In this document: in pieces, positions 63,336 through 64,000 of the stretch
How positions within the stretch are numbered: the first letter of the stretch is position 1
Layout of the letters: every line of letters begins with the position of its first letter
Assembly (NCBI RefSeq): GCF_014648915.1
Contig: NZ_BMSA01000003.1
Coordinates: 496,001-560,000 of the forward strand
DNA length: 64,000 nt
Direction of reading: 5' to 3'
DNA from: Streptomyces phaeofaciens
Lineage (GTDB): Bacteria > Actinomycetota > Actinomycetes > Streptomycetales > Streptomycetaceae
The notes under the pieces: generated by a model
The model's database searches: none
Seen by the model: only the letters and a program-made list of their open reading frames with translations
Told to the model about the DNA's origin: nothing
Position numbers and translations under genes: made by a program

Positions 63336-64000
63336 CCGCTCTGGGCTGGGAGGAGACCGACACGGCGCTGCCGCCGGTGCGGGGGCGGGCCCGGCAGGTG
63401 ACCTGGCGGAAGCTGACCTTCCTGCCCGCGTTCCTGGTGGCCCTGCTGCTCGGGACCTGGCTGTGGTTCCGGCAGGCCGGCCTGGACGCGGTCTCCGAGA
63501 ACGCGCTCTCCCACGGCCAGGTCTCCAAGGCGCTGTGGCAGCACGTCGAACTGACCGTGATCTCCACCTTCTTCGTGCTGGTCGTCGCGATCCCGCTGGG
63601 CATCGTGCTGACCCGTCCGCGCTGCCGCCGGGCCACCCCGATCGCCCTGGCCGTCGCCAACGCCGGCCAGGCCACCCCGGCGATCGGCCTGCTGGCGCTG
63701 CTGGTGATCTGGCTCGGCACCGGGATGCGGGCCGCCCTGATCGGCATGGTCGCCTACGCCGTCCTGCCGGTGCTCGCCAACACCGTCGCCGGCCTCAGGG
63801 CCAACGACCCGACCCTGCTGGAGGCGGGCCGCGGCATCGGCATGTCCCCGCTGGGCGTGCTGACCCGGGTGGAGCTGCCGCTGGCCGTCCCGCTGATCCT
63901 GGCCGGCGTCCGTACGGCCCTCGTCCTCAACGTGGGGACGGCGACCCTGGCCGCCTTCGGCGGGGGCGGCGGCCTCGGCGTACTGATCACCGCGGGCATC
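63332..64000 (+). CDS. Osmoprotectant ABC transporter permease, second (3' end missing)
   Basis: The visible 223 residues form a permease with the EAA-loop motif LLEAGRGIGMSPLGVLTRVE, LPLAVPLILAGVRTALVLNV and GGGGGLGVLITAGI. It begins ATGA over the stop of the ATPase gene. A substrate-binding protein gene probably follows beyond the window. Confidence 0.9.
   Translation, partial: MTALGWEETDTALPPVRGRARQVTWRKLTFLPAFLVALLLGTWLWFRQAGLDAVSENALSHGQVSKALWQHVELTVISTFFVLVVAIPLGIVLTRPRCRRATPIALAVANAGQATPAIGLLALLVIWLGTGMRAALIGMVAYAVLPVLANTVAGLRANDPTLLEAGRGIGMSPLGVLTRVELPLAVPLILAGVRTALVLNVGTATLAAFGGGGGLGVLITAGI

Overview
The window looks like a chromosomal core segment of a Streptomyces species. Codon third positions are almost all G or C, GTG starts are frequent, and the gene order nagF / nagE1 / nagE2, cysM–cysO, clpS, ssgG and hppD is the one I know from streptomycete chromosomes around the S. 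coelicolor SCO2905–SCO2927 region. There is no rRNA, CRISPR array or insertion sequence; one tRNA-like gene is present at 35.1 kb.

Layout. 0–9.6 kb: a mixed metabolic and envelope stretch (partial UPF0303 protein, FAH-family hydrolase, a second YidC/Oxa1 insertase with a DUF6412 protein, a divergent HxlR regulator/MFS exporter pair with visible operators, a membrane protein + YtrA-type GntR operon, a class E-like sortase, a secreted GH30 galactanase-like enzyme, a SEC-C protein). 9.6–17.8 kb: an accessory island with visibly lower third-position GC. It carries a predicted modification-dependent HNH endonuclease (sulfur-binding domain + SRA-like domain + HNH), divergently a 1048-residue PLD nuclease–SF2 helicase–DUF3427 protein, then a regulator–acetyltransferase operon and three small uncharacterised proteins. 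17.8–28.5 kb: ECF sigma factor with its CU044_5270-type partner, several membrane proteins, a DUF445 protein, a secreted SGNH hydrolase, a DUF1707/LiaF-like protein and a three-gene ABC-2 exporter. 28.7–35 kb: a bifunctional PBP, a guanidine-III riboswitch controlling an SMR exporter, a GroES-like protein, Bcp peroxiredoxin, a 2OG-Fe(II) oxygenase, two tandem HNH proteins and the tRNA-like gene. 35–40.5 kb: rdgB, a lipoprotein, rph, then the N-acetylglucosamine PTS genes with DasR (dre) sites. 40.5–49.2 kb: an MBL hydrolase, a membrane-anchored PemK-like protein, the CysO/CysM cysteine pathway behind a cysteine leader peptide, NAD salvage genes (pncA, pncB), clpS–DUF2017, an amino acid permease and the CysO-processing Mec+ peptidase. 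49.2–64 kb: secreted and membrane proteins (DUF11-like, M6 protease, two RDD proteins), the sporulation gene ssgG, an FAD oxidase, a TPR protein, hppD with a divergent Lrp/AsnC regulator, and the start of an osmoprotectant ABC operon cut by the window end.

How genes work together. NagF (EIIB) with NagE1/NagE2 (EIIC) imports GlcNAc under DasR; cysO–cysM with the distant mec gene forms the protein-thiocarboxylate route to cysteine, probably attenuated by a 31-residue Cys-containing leader; pncA and pncB convert nicotinamide to nicotinate mononucleotide; rdgB and rph are the usual housekeeping neighbours. The most unusual content is the 9.6–17.8 kb island, where a predicted phosphorothioate/methyl-dependent endonuclease faces a PLD–helicase protein across one short promoter region; this may be a two-gene nucleic-acid defence module. 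Other points worth a second look are a tRNA with a leucine UAG anticodon but a class I (short variable loop) body, a guanidine-III riboswitch with a readable expression platform, and a 21-bp in-frame repeat array interrupted by the stop codon of the MFS gene.
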